A stretch of DNA of 64,000 nucleotides from an uncultured Marmoricola sp. (GTDB lineage Bacteria > Actinomycetota > Actinomycetes > Propionibacteriales > Nocardioidaceae): assembly GCF_943913695.1 (NCBI RefSeq), contig NZ_CALTZE010000003.1:4535-68534 (forward strand). The letters are read 5' to 3'. Under the pieces are notes generated by a model. The model worked only from the letters and a program-made list of their open reading frames with translations, was not told the origin of the DNA and ran no database searches. Made by a program: the position numbers and the translations under genes. Shown here piece by piece: positions 16,150 to 25,138 of the stretch. Each line of letters begins with the position of its first letter. Position 1 is the first letter of the stretch.

Positions 16150-16204
16150 GAACCCTCTTCCCCCTCCAGCTGGCTCTCAGAGGCGAAAGGTCGACACGCG
16201 CTCC

Positions 16205-19200
16205 ATGGCTCCGGGCAGCAGCGACGGGTTCGTGCACCTGCACGTGCACACCGAGTACTCCATGCTCGACGGGGCCTCGCTGCTCGACGGTCTCTTCGAG
16301 CGCACCGCCTCGCTCGGCATGCCGGCCATCGCGATGACCGACCACGGCAACCTGCACGGCGCCTACGACTTCTGGTCCAAGGGTCGCCAGCACGGCGTCA
16401 AGCCGATCATCGGGCTCGAGGCCTACCTGACGCCCGGCACCATGCGCGGCGAGCGCCGGCGGGTGCGCTGGGGCCGCGGCGACGCGGCCGAGGAGGGCGG
16501 CGACGACGTCGCGGGTGGTGGCGCCTACACCCACATGACGATGTGGGCGAGCACCACGGCCGGCATGCACAACCTCTTCCGGCTCTCCAGCCGCTCCAGC
16601 CTCGAGGGCTTCTACTACAAGCCCCGTGCCGACCGGGAGCTGCTCTCCGAGCTCTCCGACGGGCTGATCGCCACCACCGGATGCCCCTCGGGCGAGGTCC
16701 AGACCCGGCTGCGGCTGGGCCAGTGGGACGAGGCCGTGCAGGCGGCCTCCGACTTCCAGGACATCTTCGGCAAGGACAACTTCTTCCTCGAGCTGATGGA
16801 CCACGACATCAGCGTGGAGAAGCGGGTGCGCGACGACCTGCTCCGCCTGGGCCGCACCCTGGGGATCCCCCCGCTCGCCACCAACGACTCCCACTACAAC
16901 GCCCCGGAGGACGCCGGCGCGCAGGACGCCCTGATCTGCGTCGCCTCGGGCAAGCGGCTCTCCGACCCCAACCGCCTGAAGTTCGACGGCGGCGGCTACT
17001 ACATCAAGTCCGCGGCCGAGATGCGCTCGCTGTGGGCCGACAAGCACGAGATGCCCGAGGCCTGCGACAACACCCTGCTGGTCGCGGATCGCTGCGACGT
17101 GGAGTTCCGCGAGTCCACCGGCGGCTACATGGCGCGCGCCGACGTGCCGGCCGGCGAGGACGAGGAGTCGTGGTTCGTCAAGGAGGTCTGGCGCGGCATC
17201 GAGGCCCGCTACCCGGGCGACCGGCTCACCCAGGCCGTGCGCGACCGCGTCGAGATGGAGCTCGGGGTCATCGCCGCCAAGGGCTACTGCGGCTACTACC
17301 TCGTGGTCGCCGACTTCATCCAGTGGGCCAAGGACAACGGCATCCGGGTGGGGCCGGGCCGAGGCTCCGGCGCCGGCTCGATCGCGGCGTACGCCCTGCG
17401 GATCACCGACCTGTGCCCCCTGGAGCACGGCCTGATCTTCGAGCGCTTCCTCAACCCCGAGCGCCCCTCGATGCCCGACTTCGACATCGACTTCGACGAG
17501 CGCAGGCGCGCCGAGGTGATCCGCTACGTCAGCGAGAAGTACGGCAGCGACCGCGTCGCCTACATCGCGACCTTCGGCCGGCTCAAGGCCAAGGCGGCGA
17601 TCAAGGACTCCGCCCGGGTCCTCGACTACGGCTTCGGCGTCTCCGACCGCATCACCAAGGCGCTGCCGGCCGACGTGATGGGCAAGGGCGTGCCGCTCGC
17701 CTCGCTCTTCGACGCCGACCACAAGCGCTACGCCGAGGCCGCGGAGTTCCGCGCCCTGCACGACTCCGATGCCGACGTGCGCAAGATCTACGAGACCGCG
17801 GTCGGCCTGGAGGGCCAGATCCGGCAGTGGGGCGTGCACGCCGCCGGCGTGATCATGTCGAGCGAGCCGCTGATCGACGTCGTCCCGATCATGAAGCGCG
17901 AGCAGGACGGCGCGATCATCACCCAGTTCGACTACCCGATGTGCGAGGCGCTCGGGCTGGTCAAGATGGACTTCCTGGGCCTGCGCAACCTCACCGTCCT
18001 CGACGACGCGCTCGACAACATCCGCATCAACCGCGACGAGGAGGTCGTGCTCGAGGATCTCCCGTTCGACGACCCGGCCACCTACGAGCTGCTCTCGCGC
18101 GGTGACACCCTCGGCGTCTTCCAGCTCGACGGCGGCCCGATGCGGGCGCTGCTGCGCAGCATGCGCCCCGACAAGTTCGAGGACATCTCCGCGGTCGGCG
18201 CGCTCTACCGCCCCGGCCCGATGGGCGCCGACTCCCACAACAAGTACGCCCGCCGCAAGAACGGCCGCGAGCCCATCGACCCGATCCACCCCGAGCTGGC
18301 CGAGGCGCTGGAGCCGGTGCTGGGGGAGACCTACGGCCTGATCGTCTACCAGGAGCAGGTCATGGAGATCGCCCAGGTGCTGGCGGGCTTCAGCCTCGGA
18401 CAGGCCGACAACCTGCGCCGCGCGATGGGCAAGAAGAAGAAGGAGGAGCTCGACAAGCAGTACGCCGGCTTCCAGGGCGGCATGCTCGAGCGCGGCTACT
18501 CCCAGCAGGCGATCACCGCGCTGTGGGAGATCCTGCTGCCCTTCTCCGACTACGCCTTCAACAAGGCGCACTCCGCGGCCTACGGCGTGGTGTCCTACTG
18601 GACCGCCTACCTCAAGGCCAACTACCCGCAGGAATACATGGCGGCCCTGCTGACCAGCACCAAGGACGACAAGGACCGCCGGCCGATCTACCTCGGAGAG
18701 TGCCGTCGGATGAAGATCCGGGTGCTGCCGCCCGACGTCAACGAGTCGGCGCAGAACTTCACGCCCGTCGGCGACGACATCCGCTTCGGCCTGACCGCGA
18801 TCCGCAACGTCGGCAGCAACGTCGTCGAGCGCATCGTCGCCGCCCGCGAGGAGCACGGCCGCTTCACCGACTTCAACGACTTCATGGACAAGGTCGACGC
18901 GCAGGTCTGCAACAAGCGGCTGCTGGAGTCGCTGATGAAGGCAGGTGCCTTCGACGACATGGGCCACCGGCGCCGGGCGCTGCACGTGGTGCACGAGGAG
19001 GCCGTCGACCGCTACGCCTCGATGAAGAAGGACGCCGGCGGCGGGCAGGACTCGCTCTTCGACGACCTCATGGGCGGGGCGGAGCCGATCTTCGACATGA
19101 AGGTCGCGATCCCCGACCTGGCGGAGTGGGACAAGATGACCCTGCTCGGCCACGAGCGCGAGATGCTGGGCCTCTACGTCTCCGACCACCCGCTCAACGG

Positions 19201-19762
19201 CCTCGAGCACGTGCTGGCGGGGGCTGCCGACTGCACCATCGGCCAGCTGGTCACCGACGAGGACCGCCCCGACGGCCAGCAGGTCACGCTGTGCGGGCTG
19301 GTCACGCAGGTGCAGCGCAAGATCACCAAGACCGGCAACACCTGGGCCATCGTCACCATCGAGGACCTCGAGGGCGCCGTCGACGTGCTCTTCTTCCCCA
19401 GCGACTACCAGCTGGCCTCCACGCTGCTGGTCGAGGACACCGTGGTGACCGTGCAGGGCAGGCTCGACCGCAGCAAGGACCAGCCCGAGGTGCGCGGCCG
19501 CACGGTGAGCGCGCCCTCGCTGGAGGACCGCGCGGTCGGCCCGGTCACCATCTCGCTGCCCTCCACCCGGTGCACCCCGCCGATCGTCGACCGGCTCAAG
19601 GAGGTGCTGCGCACCCACCCCGGCACCACCGAGGTCCGGCTGCGACTCCTCACCCGCAACGGCACCCAGCTGCTGCGGGTCGACGACCGGTTGCGGGTCG
19701 CTCCCTCGCCGGCGCTCTACGGCGACCTCAAGCAGCTGCTCGGGCCCGGATGCCTCGGCTGA
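16205..19762 (+). CDS. dnaE: DNA polymerase III alpha subunit, DnaE1
   Basis: Replicative polymerase of 1185 residues. The N-terminal PHP domain begins with FVHLHVHTEYSML and includes MTDHGNLHGA; in actinobacterial DnaE1 this domain is the proofreading exonuclease. The polymerase active-site aspartates are in PDFDIDFDERRR (about residues 423-434), near GRGSGAGSIAAY. The helix-hairpin-helix and OB domains follow, the latter around VTLCGLVTQVQRKITKTG. ATG at 16205 gives the usual DnaE1 N-terminus; an in-frame GTG at 16148 overlaps the promoter. A small membrane protein gene starts inside its 3' end. Confidence 0.98.
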   Translation: MAPGSSDGFVHLHVHTEYSMLDGASLLDGLFERTASLGMPAIAMTDHGNLHGAYDFWSKGRQHGVKPIIGLEAYLTPGTMRGERRRVRWGRGDAAEEGGDDVAGGGAYTHMTMWASTTAGMHNLFRLSSRSSLEGFYYKPRADRELLSELSDGLIATTGCPSGEVQTRLRLGQWDEAVQAASDFQDIFGKDNFFLELMDHDISVEKRVRDDLLRLGRTLGIPPLATNDSHYNAPEDAGAQDALICVASGKRLSDPNRLKFDGGGYYIKSAAEMRSLWADKHEMPEACDNTLLVADRCDVEFRESTGGYMARADVPAGEDEESWFVKEVWRGIEARYPGDRLTQAVRDRVEMELGVIAAKGYCGYYLVVADFIQWAKDNGIRVGPGRGSGAGSIAAYALRITDLCPLEHGLIFERFLNPERPSMPDFDIDFDERRRAEVIRYVSEKYGSDRVAYIATFGRLKAKAAIKDSARVLDYGFGVSDRITKALPADVMGKGVPLASLFDADHKRYAEAAEFRALHDSDADVRKIYETAVGLEGQIRQWGVHAAGVIMSSEPLIDVVPIMKREQDGAIITQFDYPMCEALGLVKMDFLGLRNLTVLDDALDNIRINRDEEVVLEDLPFDDPATYELLSRGDTLGVFQLDGGPMRALLRSMRPDKFEDISAVGALYRPGPMGADSHNKYARRKNGREPIDPIHPELAEALEPVLGETYGLIVYQEQVMEIAQVLAGFSLGQADNLRRAMGKKKKEELDKQYAGFQGGMLERGYSQQAITALWEILLPFSDYAFNKAHSAAYGVVSYWTAYLKANYPQEYMAALLTSTKDDKDRRPIYLGECRRMKIRVLPPDVNESAQNFTPVGDDIRFGLTAIRNVGSNVVERIVAAREEHGRFTDFNDFMDKVDAQVCNKRLLESLMKAGAFDDMGHRRRALHVVHEEAVDRYASMKKDAGGGQDSLFDDLMGGAEPIFDMKVAIPDLAEWDKMTLLGHEREMLGLYVSDHPLNGLEHVLAGAADCTIGQLVTDEDRPDGQQVTLCGLVTQVQRKITKTGNTWAIVTIEDLEGAVDVLFFPSDYQLASTLLVEDTVVTVQGRLDRSKDQPEVRGRTVSAPSLEDRAVGPVTISLPSTRCTPPIVDRLKEVLRTHPGTTEVRLRLLTRNGTQLLRVDDRLRVAPSPALYGDLKQLLGPGCLG

Positions 19763-20253
19763 GCCGCCCGGCACGCGACGTCGTGGTGTGCCTGGTCTGG
19801 TTCGTGGTGCTCGGCCTGCTCGGCGCGGTGGCGTGGTGGCAGCTGGCGCCCACGGTGAGCGCGACGCAGACCGACGTCGGTCCCGCCCTGGAGTCCACGC
19901 AGCTGGAGCTCCAGGTCGCGATCGACGGCTGGTTCGCCGCGATCGCGCTGGTCGGCGGCATCGTCAGCGGTCTCGCGCTGCTGACCTGGCGCCGGGAGCG
20001 GCCCGAGCTGATGGTGGTGCTCGTGGCCCTGGGGGCCGGCCTGGCCGCCCTGGTGATGATCCGCGTCGGCGGCGTGCTCGGCCCGACCGACCCGGCCGAG
20101 GTGCTCGCAGGTGCCGCGTCGGGCACCCAGGCACCGCTCGACCTGCAGCTGCGCGCGGTCGGAGCGGGGTGGCTGTGGCCCGTCGCTGCGCTCTTCGGCG
20201 CGTTGGCGCAGCTGTTGGTGGTCCGGCGCCCCGAGCCCGCCGAGCCGCGATAG
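19750..20253 (+). CDS. Small integral membrane protein, function unknown
   Basis: A 167-residue protein with four hydrophobic segments: about residues 10-32, 58-77, 84-102 and 133-152. It shows no catalytic motif. The ATG at 19750 lies inside the last codons of dnaE (13-base overlap), so it is probably co-transcribed with dnaE. I do not recognise the family firmly; it resembles uncharacterised actinobacterial membrane proteins of the DUF2567 kind, but that is a guess. Its TAG stop forms the beginning of a -10-like box for the next gene. Confidence 0.7.
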   Translation: MPRLSRPARDVVVCLVWFVVLGLLGAVAWWQLAPTVSATQTDVGPALESTQLELQVAIDGWFAAIALVGGIVSGLALLTWRRERPELMVVLVALGAGLAALVMIRVGGVLGPTDPAEVLAGAASGTQAPLDLQLRAVGAGWLWPVAALFGALAQLLVVRRPEPAEPR

Positions 20254-20256
20254 CCT
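20251..20256 (+). promoter_or_regulatory. -10 box of the DUF3352 gene, overlapping upstream stop codon
   Basis: TAGCCT starts with the TAG stop of the preceding gene. Transcription near 20263 would give a leader of about 40 bases containing the ribosome site GGGGGA shortly before the ATG at 20303. Confidence 0.45.
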
Positions 20257-20302
20257 GCTCCCAGTCGCGCCTGAGGGGTGCGCCACGCAACGGGGGAAGC
20301 AC

Positions 20303-21841
20303 ATGTCTGAGACGACCGAGTCCATGCCTGCACAGCCGGAGCCGGCGGAGCGAGGCGGCGCGGGCCGCGGGGGCCTGGCGGTGCTGCTCGTCGCCGGCGC
20401 GGTGGTGCTCCTGCTCGCGGGGGGCGGCTTCGCCGCGTGGCGACTGCTCTCCGGGGGTGGCGCCCAGCCCGCCGACGTGCTCCCGGCCGACACCCTCGGC
20501 GTGGTCAGCGTCGACCTCGACCCGTCGGGTGGCCAGAAGATCGAGGCCATCCGCACGCTGCGCAAGTTCCCCTCCTTCCGCGACCAGGTCGGCCTGGAGG
20601 AGGACGAGGACGTCGCCCAGGCGCTCTTCGAGCAGCTCCAGGACGACGAGGACATCTGTCCGGAGGTCGACTACGCCGAGGACATCAAGCCGTGGCTGGG
20701 CCAGCGCTTCGCCGTGGCCGGCATCGAGGTCGGTGAGGAGCCGCAGCCGGTCGGCGTGGTGCAGGTCAGTGACGCCGACGCCGCCCGCGCGGGCATCGAG
20801 AAGCTGCAGGCCTGCGAGGAGAGCGAGCAGACCGGGGGCTTCGCCTTCGGCGAGGACTACGTCGTGATCGCCGAGACCGACGAGATCGCCGAGCAGGTGC
20901 TCGCCGACGGGCAGGAGGACCCCCTCAGCGGCGACGAGGACTACCAGCGCTGGACCGACGAGGCCGGGGGCGACGGCATCGTCGAGGCCTACGTCGCCGC
21001 CGAGGCCGTGACCTACCTCTCCGAGCTGACCCAGCAGGACACCGGCGCCACCGACCCCGCCCTGGAGGAGCAGCTCGAGGAGTTCGAGGGCGGCGCGGGC
21101 ACGTTGCGCTTCGACGACGGCAGCCTGGTGCTCTCCGTGGTCAGCAGCGGGCAGGGCAGCGTCGAGGGCGCGCCGGTGACCGAGGAGCTGGAGACGCTGC
21201 CCGAGGACACCGCCGCCGTGCTGGCTTTCGGCGTCAGCGACGACGCGCGCGACCAGCTGCGCGAGCTGGCCGAGCCCGGGGAGCCCGGCGCCGCCGACGA
21301 CCTCCTCGGCCAGATCGAGGGCGCGCTCGGCTCGACCGGCCTGAGCTTCCCCGACGACCTGATCACCCTGCTGGGCGACTCCATGAGCCTCTCGGTCAGC
21401 GGCGAGGCGCCCTCCTCGGCGCCGCAGGGTCCGCAGGAGATCCCCGCCGGACTGCGCGTGCAGGGCGACGCCGGGGAGATCCAGGCCGTCCTCGACCGTG
21501 TGGAGCAGGCCAGCGGCTTCTCGCTGGAGTCCCAGGGCGTCGTCATGGAGTCCGACGACGACACGGTCGCGCTGTCCTTCCAGCAGGACTACGCAGACAC
21601 GCTGCTGGAGGGCCAGGGCTCGCTGCTGGACTCCGAGACCTTCGACTCCGTGGTGCCCGAGGGCGAGGACGCCTACGGCGTGCTCTACCTCAACCTCACC
21701 GACTCCTGGCGCGACCTGGTCAACGAGGCCGCCGACGGCCCGGAGGTCGAGGAGAACCTCGCGCCGCTGCGCGCCTTCGGTCTCTCCGGGTGGGTCGACG
21801 GCGACGTGGTGCGCGGCGAGGCCCGGCTCTCGTTCAACTGA
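20303..21841 (+). CDS. DUF3352 family membrane-anchored protein
   Basis: A 512-residue protein with a short cytoplasmic N-terminus, one membrane helix (about residues 25-47) and a large, very acidic extracellular domain. The segment PADTLGVVSVDLDPSGGQKIEA followed by LRKFPSF is the recognisable mark of DUF3352, an actinobacterial family of unknown function. No enzymatic motif is evident. The ATG follows a GGGGGA-type ribosome site. The gene is monocistronic and converges with the SDR gene 12 bases away. Confidence 0.85.
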   Translation: MSETTESMPAQPEPAERGGAGRGGLAVLLVAGAVVLLLAGGGFAAWRLLSGGGAQPADVLPADTLGVVSVDLDPSGGQKIEAIRTLRKFPSFRDQVGLEEDEDVAQALFEQLQDDEDICPEVDYAEDIKPWLGQRFAVAGIEVGEEPQPVGVVQVSDADAARAGIEKLQACEESEQTGGFAFGEDYVVIAETDEIAEQVLADGQEDPLSGDEDYQRWTDEAGGDGIVEAYVAAEAVTYLSELTQQDTGATDPALEEQLEEFEGGAGTLRFDDGSLVLSVVSSGQGSVEGAPVTEELETLPEDTAAVLAFGVSDDARDQLRELAEPGEPGAADDLLGQIEGALGSTGLSFPDDLITLLGDSMSLSVSGEAPSSAPQGPQEIPAGLRVQGDAGEIQAVLDRVEQASGFSLESQGVVMESDDDTVALSFQQDYADTLLEGQGSLLDSETFDSVVPEGEDAYGVLYLNLTDSWRDLVNEAADGPEVEENLAPLRAFGLSGWVDGDVVRGEARLSFN

Positions 21842-21861
21842 CCCGGCGGCGAGTCAGCTGA
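21834..21861. terminator. Weak hairpin between convergent DUF3352 and SDR genes
   Basis: TCAACTGAC (21834-21842) and GTCAGCTGA (21853-21861) pair with one mismatch around a 10-base loop, spanning both stop codons. It is the only candidate for termination in the 12-base gap. Confidence 0.3.
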
Positions 21862-22612
21862 CCTGGTCGACCCCACGCAGCAGCACCTCGTTGATGCCGA
21901 CGTGGGGCGGCCGGGTCACGAGGTAGCCGATCGCGTCCGCGACATCGTCGGCCTGCAGTGCCTCGCGCTCGCCGAAGTCGCGCCCGGCGGTCAGCTCGGT
22001 GACCACGAAGCCGGGCTCGACCAGGCCGACCCGCACGCCTCGGGGTCCGAGCTCTTGGCGCAGGCCCTCGCTGAAGGCGCCGACGGCGTGCTTCGTGGCG
22101 GCGTAGACGTTGCTCTCGGGCTTGGGCACCCGGCGCCCGCTGGCCGAGCTGACGGTCACCACGTCGGCGATCCCGCGGGAGCCCTCGGCCGCGGCCAGCA
22201 GGTGCGGCAGCGCCGCGTGGGTGGCGTTGAGCACGCCGCCCAGGTTGACCTCCACCATCTGCTGCCAGTCGGCGAGGTCGGCCTCCACCGCCGGACCCGA
22301 CAGGGCGATGCCGGCGTTGTTGACCAGTACATCGAGGCTGCCGAGCTCGGCGACCACGGAGTCGATCGCCTCGGAGACCGAGGCGGCGTCGGTGACGTCG
22401 ACGGGCACGGGGTGGGCGGTGCCGCCCGCGGCGCGCAGCTGCTCGGCGAGCTGATCGAGCCGGTCGGCGCGCCGGGCCAGCAGGGCGACGCTGGCTCCGA
22501 GGCCGGCGAGATGGCGGGCGGTGGCCTCGCCGATCCCGCTGGAGGCGCCGGTCACGACGGCCACGGTGCCGCTGAGGTCACGGGGGCGGCCGGAGTCTTG
22601 GGGGCTGCTCAT
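21854..22612 (-). CDS. Short-chain dehydrogenase/reductase, YdfG-like
   Basis: A 252-residue classical SDR, an NAD(P)-dependent oxidoreductase. The cofactor motif TGASSGIGEA is near residue 21, NNAG near residue 93, and the catalytic Ser-Tyr-Lys are in VTVSSASGR and NVYAATKHAV. The dipeptide RR after the second strand (LLARRADRL) suggests a preference for NADP(H). The overall pattern resembles the YdfG/serine-dehydrogenase-like group; the substrate is unknown. It is the last gene of a minus-strand operon and overlaps ybaK as ATGA. Confidence 0.88.
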   Translation of the reverse strand: MSSPQDSGRPRDLSGTVAVVTGASSGIGEATARHLAGLGASVALLARRADRLDQLAEQLRAAGGTAHPVPVDVTDAASVSEAIDSVVAELGSLDVLVNNAGIALSGPAVEADLADWQQMVEVNLGGVLNATHAALPHLLAAAEGSRGIADVVTVSSASGRRVPKPESNVYAATKHAVGAFSEGLRQELGPRGVRVGLVEPGFVVTELTAGRDFGEREALQADDVADAIGYLVTRPPHVGINEVLLRGVDQVS

Positions 22613-23124
22613 GGGGTCCCGGTGCCCGTTGCGCGCGCGACCACACCGACCTGCGCGTCGAGCACGCGCACCAGGTCGTGCGGATCCAGACCCAGGTCGA
22701 GCCCCCGACGGCCCCCGCTGACGTAGACCCGGTCGTGCTCCAGCGCGCTGCTGTCGACCACGGTGGTCAGGCGGGTGCGCTGGCCCAGCGGGCTGATGCC
22801 GCCCACGACGTAGCCGGTGCTGCGCTCGGCACGGGCGGGGTCGGCCATGGTGGCGCGCTTGCCGCCCACGACCGCGGCCAGCGCCTTGAGGTCGAGCCGT
22901 CCGCTCACCGGCACCACCGCGACCACGAGCCGTCCGTCGGCCTCCGCCAGCAGCGTCTTGAGCACCGTGGCGGTGTCGAGGCCGAGCAGCGCCGCCGCCT
23001 CCTCGCCGTAGGAGGACGCGGACGGGTCGTGGTCATAGCTGTGCACGGAGTAGGCCACGCCGGCGCGGTCGAGCGCCGTCGTGGCGGGCGTGCCACCTCC
23101 GCGGGCGCGGCGCTCGCGGGACAT
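22609..23124 (-). CDS. ybaK: YbaK/EbsC-type Cys-tRNA(Pro) deacylase
   Basis: A 171-residue trans-editing protein that hydrolyses Cys-tRNA(Pro) made in error by prolyl-tRNA synthetase. It matches the YbaK branch: TALDRAGVAYSVHSYDHDP at the N-terminus, the conserved Lys in VLKTLLAE, GGKRATMADP, and YVVGGISPLGQRTRL. The ATG at 23124 is one base into the upstream LON-domain stop (TGATG). It is the middle gene of three on the minus strand. Confidence 0.93.
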   Translation of the reverse strand: MSRERRARGGGTPATTALDRAGVAYSVHSYDHDPSASSYGEEAAALLGLDTATVLKTLLAEADGRLVVAVVPVSGRLDLKALAAVVGGKRATMADPARAERSTGYVVGGISPLGQRTRLTTVVDSSALEHDRVYVSGGRRGLDLGLDPHDLVRVLDAQVGVVARATGTGTP

Positions 23125-23789
23125 CAGTTGGGCGACCAGCGGGTGCGCGCCACCTCGGTGGCCGGCAGCGAGGGCAGTGCCCGCATCGCCCGCATCTCCT
23201 GGCGCAGCAGCTCGCGCAGGGAGCGCAGCCGCTCGCTCGCCCCGTCGGTCTCGAGCAGGGCCTGGCGCTGGGGCAGCGTCAGCAGGCAGGTGCTGGCCAG
23301 CGCATAGGAGAGGTACGCCGGGTCGCGCGGCAGCTCGCCGACCAGGACCGGGCCGCCGCGCAGCTCGGAGAGCCGCAGCCGGTAGGTCTCGAAGACGTCC
23401 AGGGCGCGGGCGGCCTCCTCGGCCGCGCCCGGCTCGTCCTGGTCGGGCAGCAGCGTCACCTCACCGCGCAGGAACTCACCCGACGAGTCGTGGTCGACCA
23501 CCCGCAGCCGCTCGCGGCCGATCACCTCGATGTCGAAGCGGCCGTCGTCGTAAGGCTCGACCTCGGTCAGCTGCACGAGGGTGCCGACGCGGTGCACCGA
23601 CTGGGCGCCGTGGTCGCCGACCTCGTAGCCCTCGCGGATCGCCACCACGCCGAAGACCCGGTCGAAGGTCTGCTCGACCGCGAGCAGCTCGCGCACGAGC
23701 GCGCGGTAGCGCTCCTCGAAGACGTGCAGCGGGGTGGCGACGCCCGGGAACACCACGGTGTTCAGCGGGAAGATCGGCACCGAGGTCAT
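23124..23789 (-). CDS. LON peptidase N-terminal (substrate-binding) domain protein
   Basis: A 221-residue stand-alone LON substrate-binding domain without the ATPase or protease parts of Lon. It begins VPIFPLNTVVFPGVATPLHVFEERY, the family signature, and includes FGVVAIREGYEV and VTLVQL-like strands. Such proteins may act as adaptors, but none is well defined in actinobacteria. The ATG at 23789 is supported by a -10 box TAGGTT ending 6 bases before it. It heads the LON-ybaK-SDR operon and is divergent from the beta-propeller gene. Confidence 0.9.
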   Translation of the reverse strand: MTSVPIFPLNTVVFPGVATPLHVFEERYRALVRELLAVEQTFDRVFGVVAIREGYEVGDHGAQSVHRVGTLVQLTEVEPYDDGRFDIEVIGRERLRVVDHDSSGEFLRGEVTLLPDQDEPGAAEEAARALDVFETYRLRLSELRGGPVLVGELPRDPAYLSYALASTCLLTLPQRQALLETDGASERLRSLRELLRQEMRAMRALPSLPATEVARTRWSPN

Positions 23790-23795
23790 GGGAGC

Positions 23796-23801
23796 AACCT
23801 A
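23796..23801 (-). promoter_or_regulatory. -10 box of the LON-ybaK-SDR operon (leaderless)
   Basis: On the minus strand TAGGTT ends 6 bases before the ATG at 23789, with no ribosome-binding sequence between. Confidence 0.55.
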
Positions 23802-23903
23802 CGCACCGGGACGCGTCGTGCGCTGGAGTCGTCTCGAGCGAGTCGGCGCAGGTCACACCCGACGGCCCTCCGATCTCGTGCCGGCCGGTGACATGCTGGT
23901 CAG

Positions 23904-25076
23904 GTGAGCAGCCGCAGGCGGGTCCTGGCCGCACTGACCGTCCTCGTGGCGCTCGCCCTGACCGCCGGCGTGGCCGCGTGGCGGGTGCTGCCCTCGGAGC
24001 CGCACGCCACCGGCGTACTCGGCGACGGCAGCTCCCGGCTGACGCGGTGCGTCGCGACCGGCCCCCTCGACTCGGCTGCCGCGGCCAACCGCTTCGTGAC
24101 CACGGCGCGTGGCAACGGCGCCTTCCAGGGTGCCGACGTCGGCGCCGACGTCGCGCTGCAGGACGGCCGGCGCCTGTGGGTCTTCGGCGACACCCTGCGC
24201 GCCGAGGGCTTCCCCGGGCAGCGCTTCGTGCGCAACTCGATGCTGCTCGTCGGTGACGGGTGCGCCGAGGCCGTGGTGCCCGCCGACCACGGGGCGGTGA
24301 TCCCCGACCGCGACGCCGAGGTCGGCTACTGGCCGATGGCGGTGGCCCGCGAGGAGCGCGACGGCTACGACCTCGTCGGCGTCACCTCCCAGCGGGTCCG
24401 CACCACCGACGCACCCGACGGCGCCTTCGCCTTCGAGTCGCTGGGCTCCTCGATGGCGGTCTTCACCGTGCCCGCGGGAGGTACGCCGCGGCTGCTCGCG
24501 CAGCGCGACATCGGCGCCGACGACGACGACCCGGCGCGACCGCAGTGGGGTGCGACCGCCACGGTCGAGGACGGATGGGCCTATCTCTACGGCACCGCCC
24601 GACCCGACCGCGAGGGCGTCTTCGGGTTCTCCCTCCGGGTGGCCCGCACCCGCCCCACCGACCTGCTCACCCCGTCGCGCTGGCAGTACTGGGACGGGAG
24701 CCGCTGGCAGTCCGAGGCCCGGCAGGCTGCCGTGCTGATCCCCGCCGAGCGTGGCGTCTCGCAGACGCTGAGCGTCTTCGAGCGCGGTGGGCGCTGGTAC
24801 GCCGTGAGCAAGCGCGACGAGTTCCTCGGCAGCGACGTCGTCGTGTGGCAGGCGCCCTCGCCCACCGGCCCGTGGGACACCGGCACCACGGTCGCGTCGC
24901 TGCCCTCCGACGTCGCGAAGGGCGAGCTGCGCTACATGCCGCTCGCGCATCCGGACCTGCACCCGCAGCCGGGCCGGGTGCTGGTCTCCTACAGCCGCAA
25001 CGACACCGACATCGACAAGGTCGCGGACGACCCCTTCCGCTACCGCCCGGAGTTCATGGTCGTCCGCCTGCCCTGA
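23904..25076 (+). CDS. Exported beta-propeller protein (DUF4185/DUF5005-like)
   Basis: A 390-residue protein with a signal peptide or membrane anchor (about residues 6-26) and a repeat-built domain that looks like a five-bladed beta-propeller related to glycoside hydrolase families. Recurrent blade features include [44 protein letters not shown] and [10 protein letters not shown]. The FGDT and YSRN positions are where related propellers carry active-site or sugar-contact residues. It is probably outside the membrane, acting on or binding carbohydrate; no substrate is evident. A -10-like CATGCT ends 6 bases before the GTG. Confidence 0.75.
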   Translation: MSSRRRVLAALTVLVALALTAGVAAWRVLPSEPHATGVLGDGSSRLTRCVATGPLDSAAAANRFVTTARGNGAFQGADVGADVALQDGRRLWVFGDTLRAEGFPGQRFVRNSMLLVGDGCAEAVVPADHGAVIPDRDAEVGYWPMAVAREERDGYDLVGVTSQRVRTTDAPDGAFAFESLGSSMAVFTVPAGGTPRLLAQRDIGADDDDPARPQWGATATVEDGWAYLYGTARPDREGVFGFSLRVARTRPTDLLTPSRWQYWDGSRWQSEARQAAVLIPAERGVSQTLSVFERGGRWYAVSKRDEFLGSDVVVWQAPSPTGPWDTGTTVASLPSDVAKGELRYMPLAHPDLHPQPGRVLVSYSRNDTDIDKVADDPFRYRPEFMVVRLP

Positions 25077-25125
25077 GCCCCGTGACCCGAGACGCCCTGG
25101 GCGGCTGCACCGTCGGTCCCCGGCC

Positions 25126-25131
25126 TAGAAT
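25126..25131 (+). promoter_or_regulatory. -10 box of the his operon (leaderless)
   Basis: TAGAAT ends 7 bases before the hisD ATG at 25139, so the operon transcript would begin at the start codon. That leaves no room for a histidine leader peptide or attenuator. Confidence 0.65.
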
Positions 25132-25138
25132 CGGGAGC

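Noticed and set aside
15824..19774. Open frame of 1316 codons on - opposite dnaE
   Set aside because: Antisense to dnaE, rich in Val/Asp/His/Arg from the complement of its codons, with no recognisable motif.
25077..25138. Histidine leader peptide before hisD
   Set aside because: No run of His codons exists in the short gap, and the predicted transcription start coincides with the hisD ATG.
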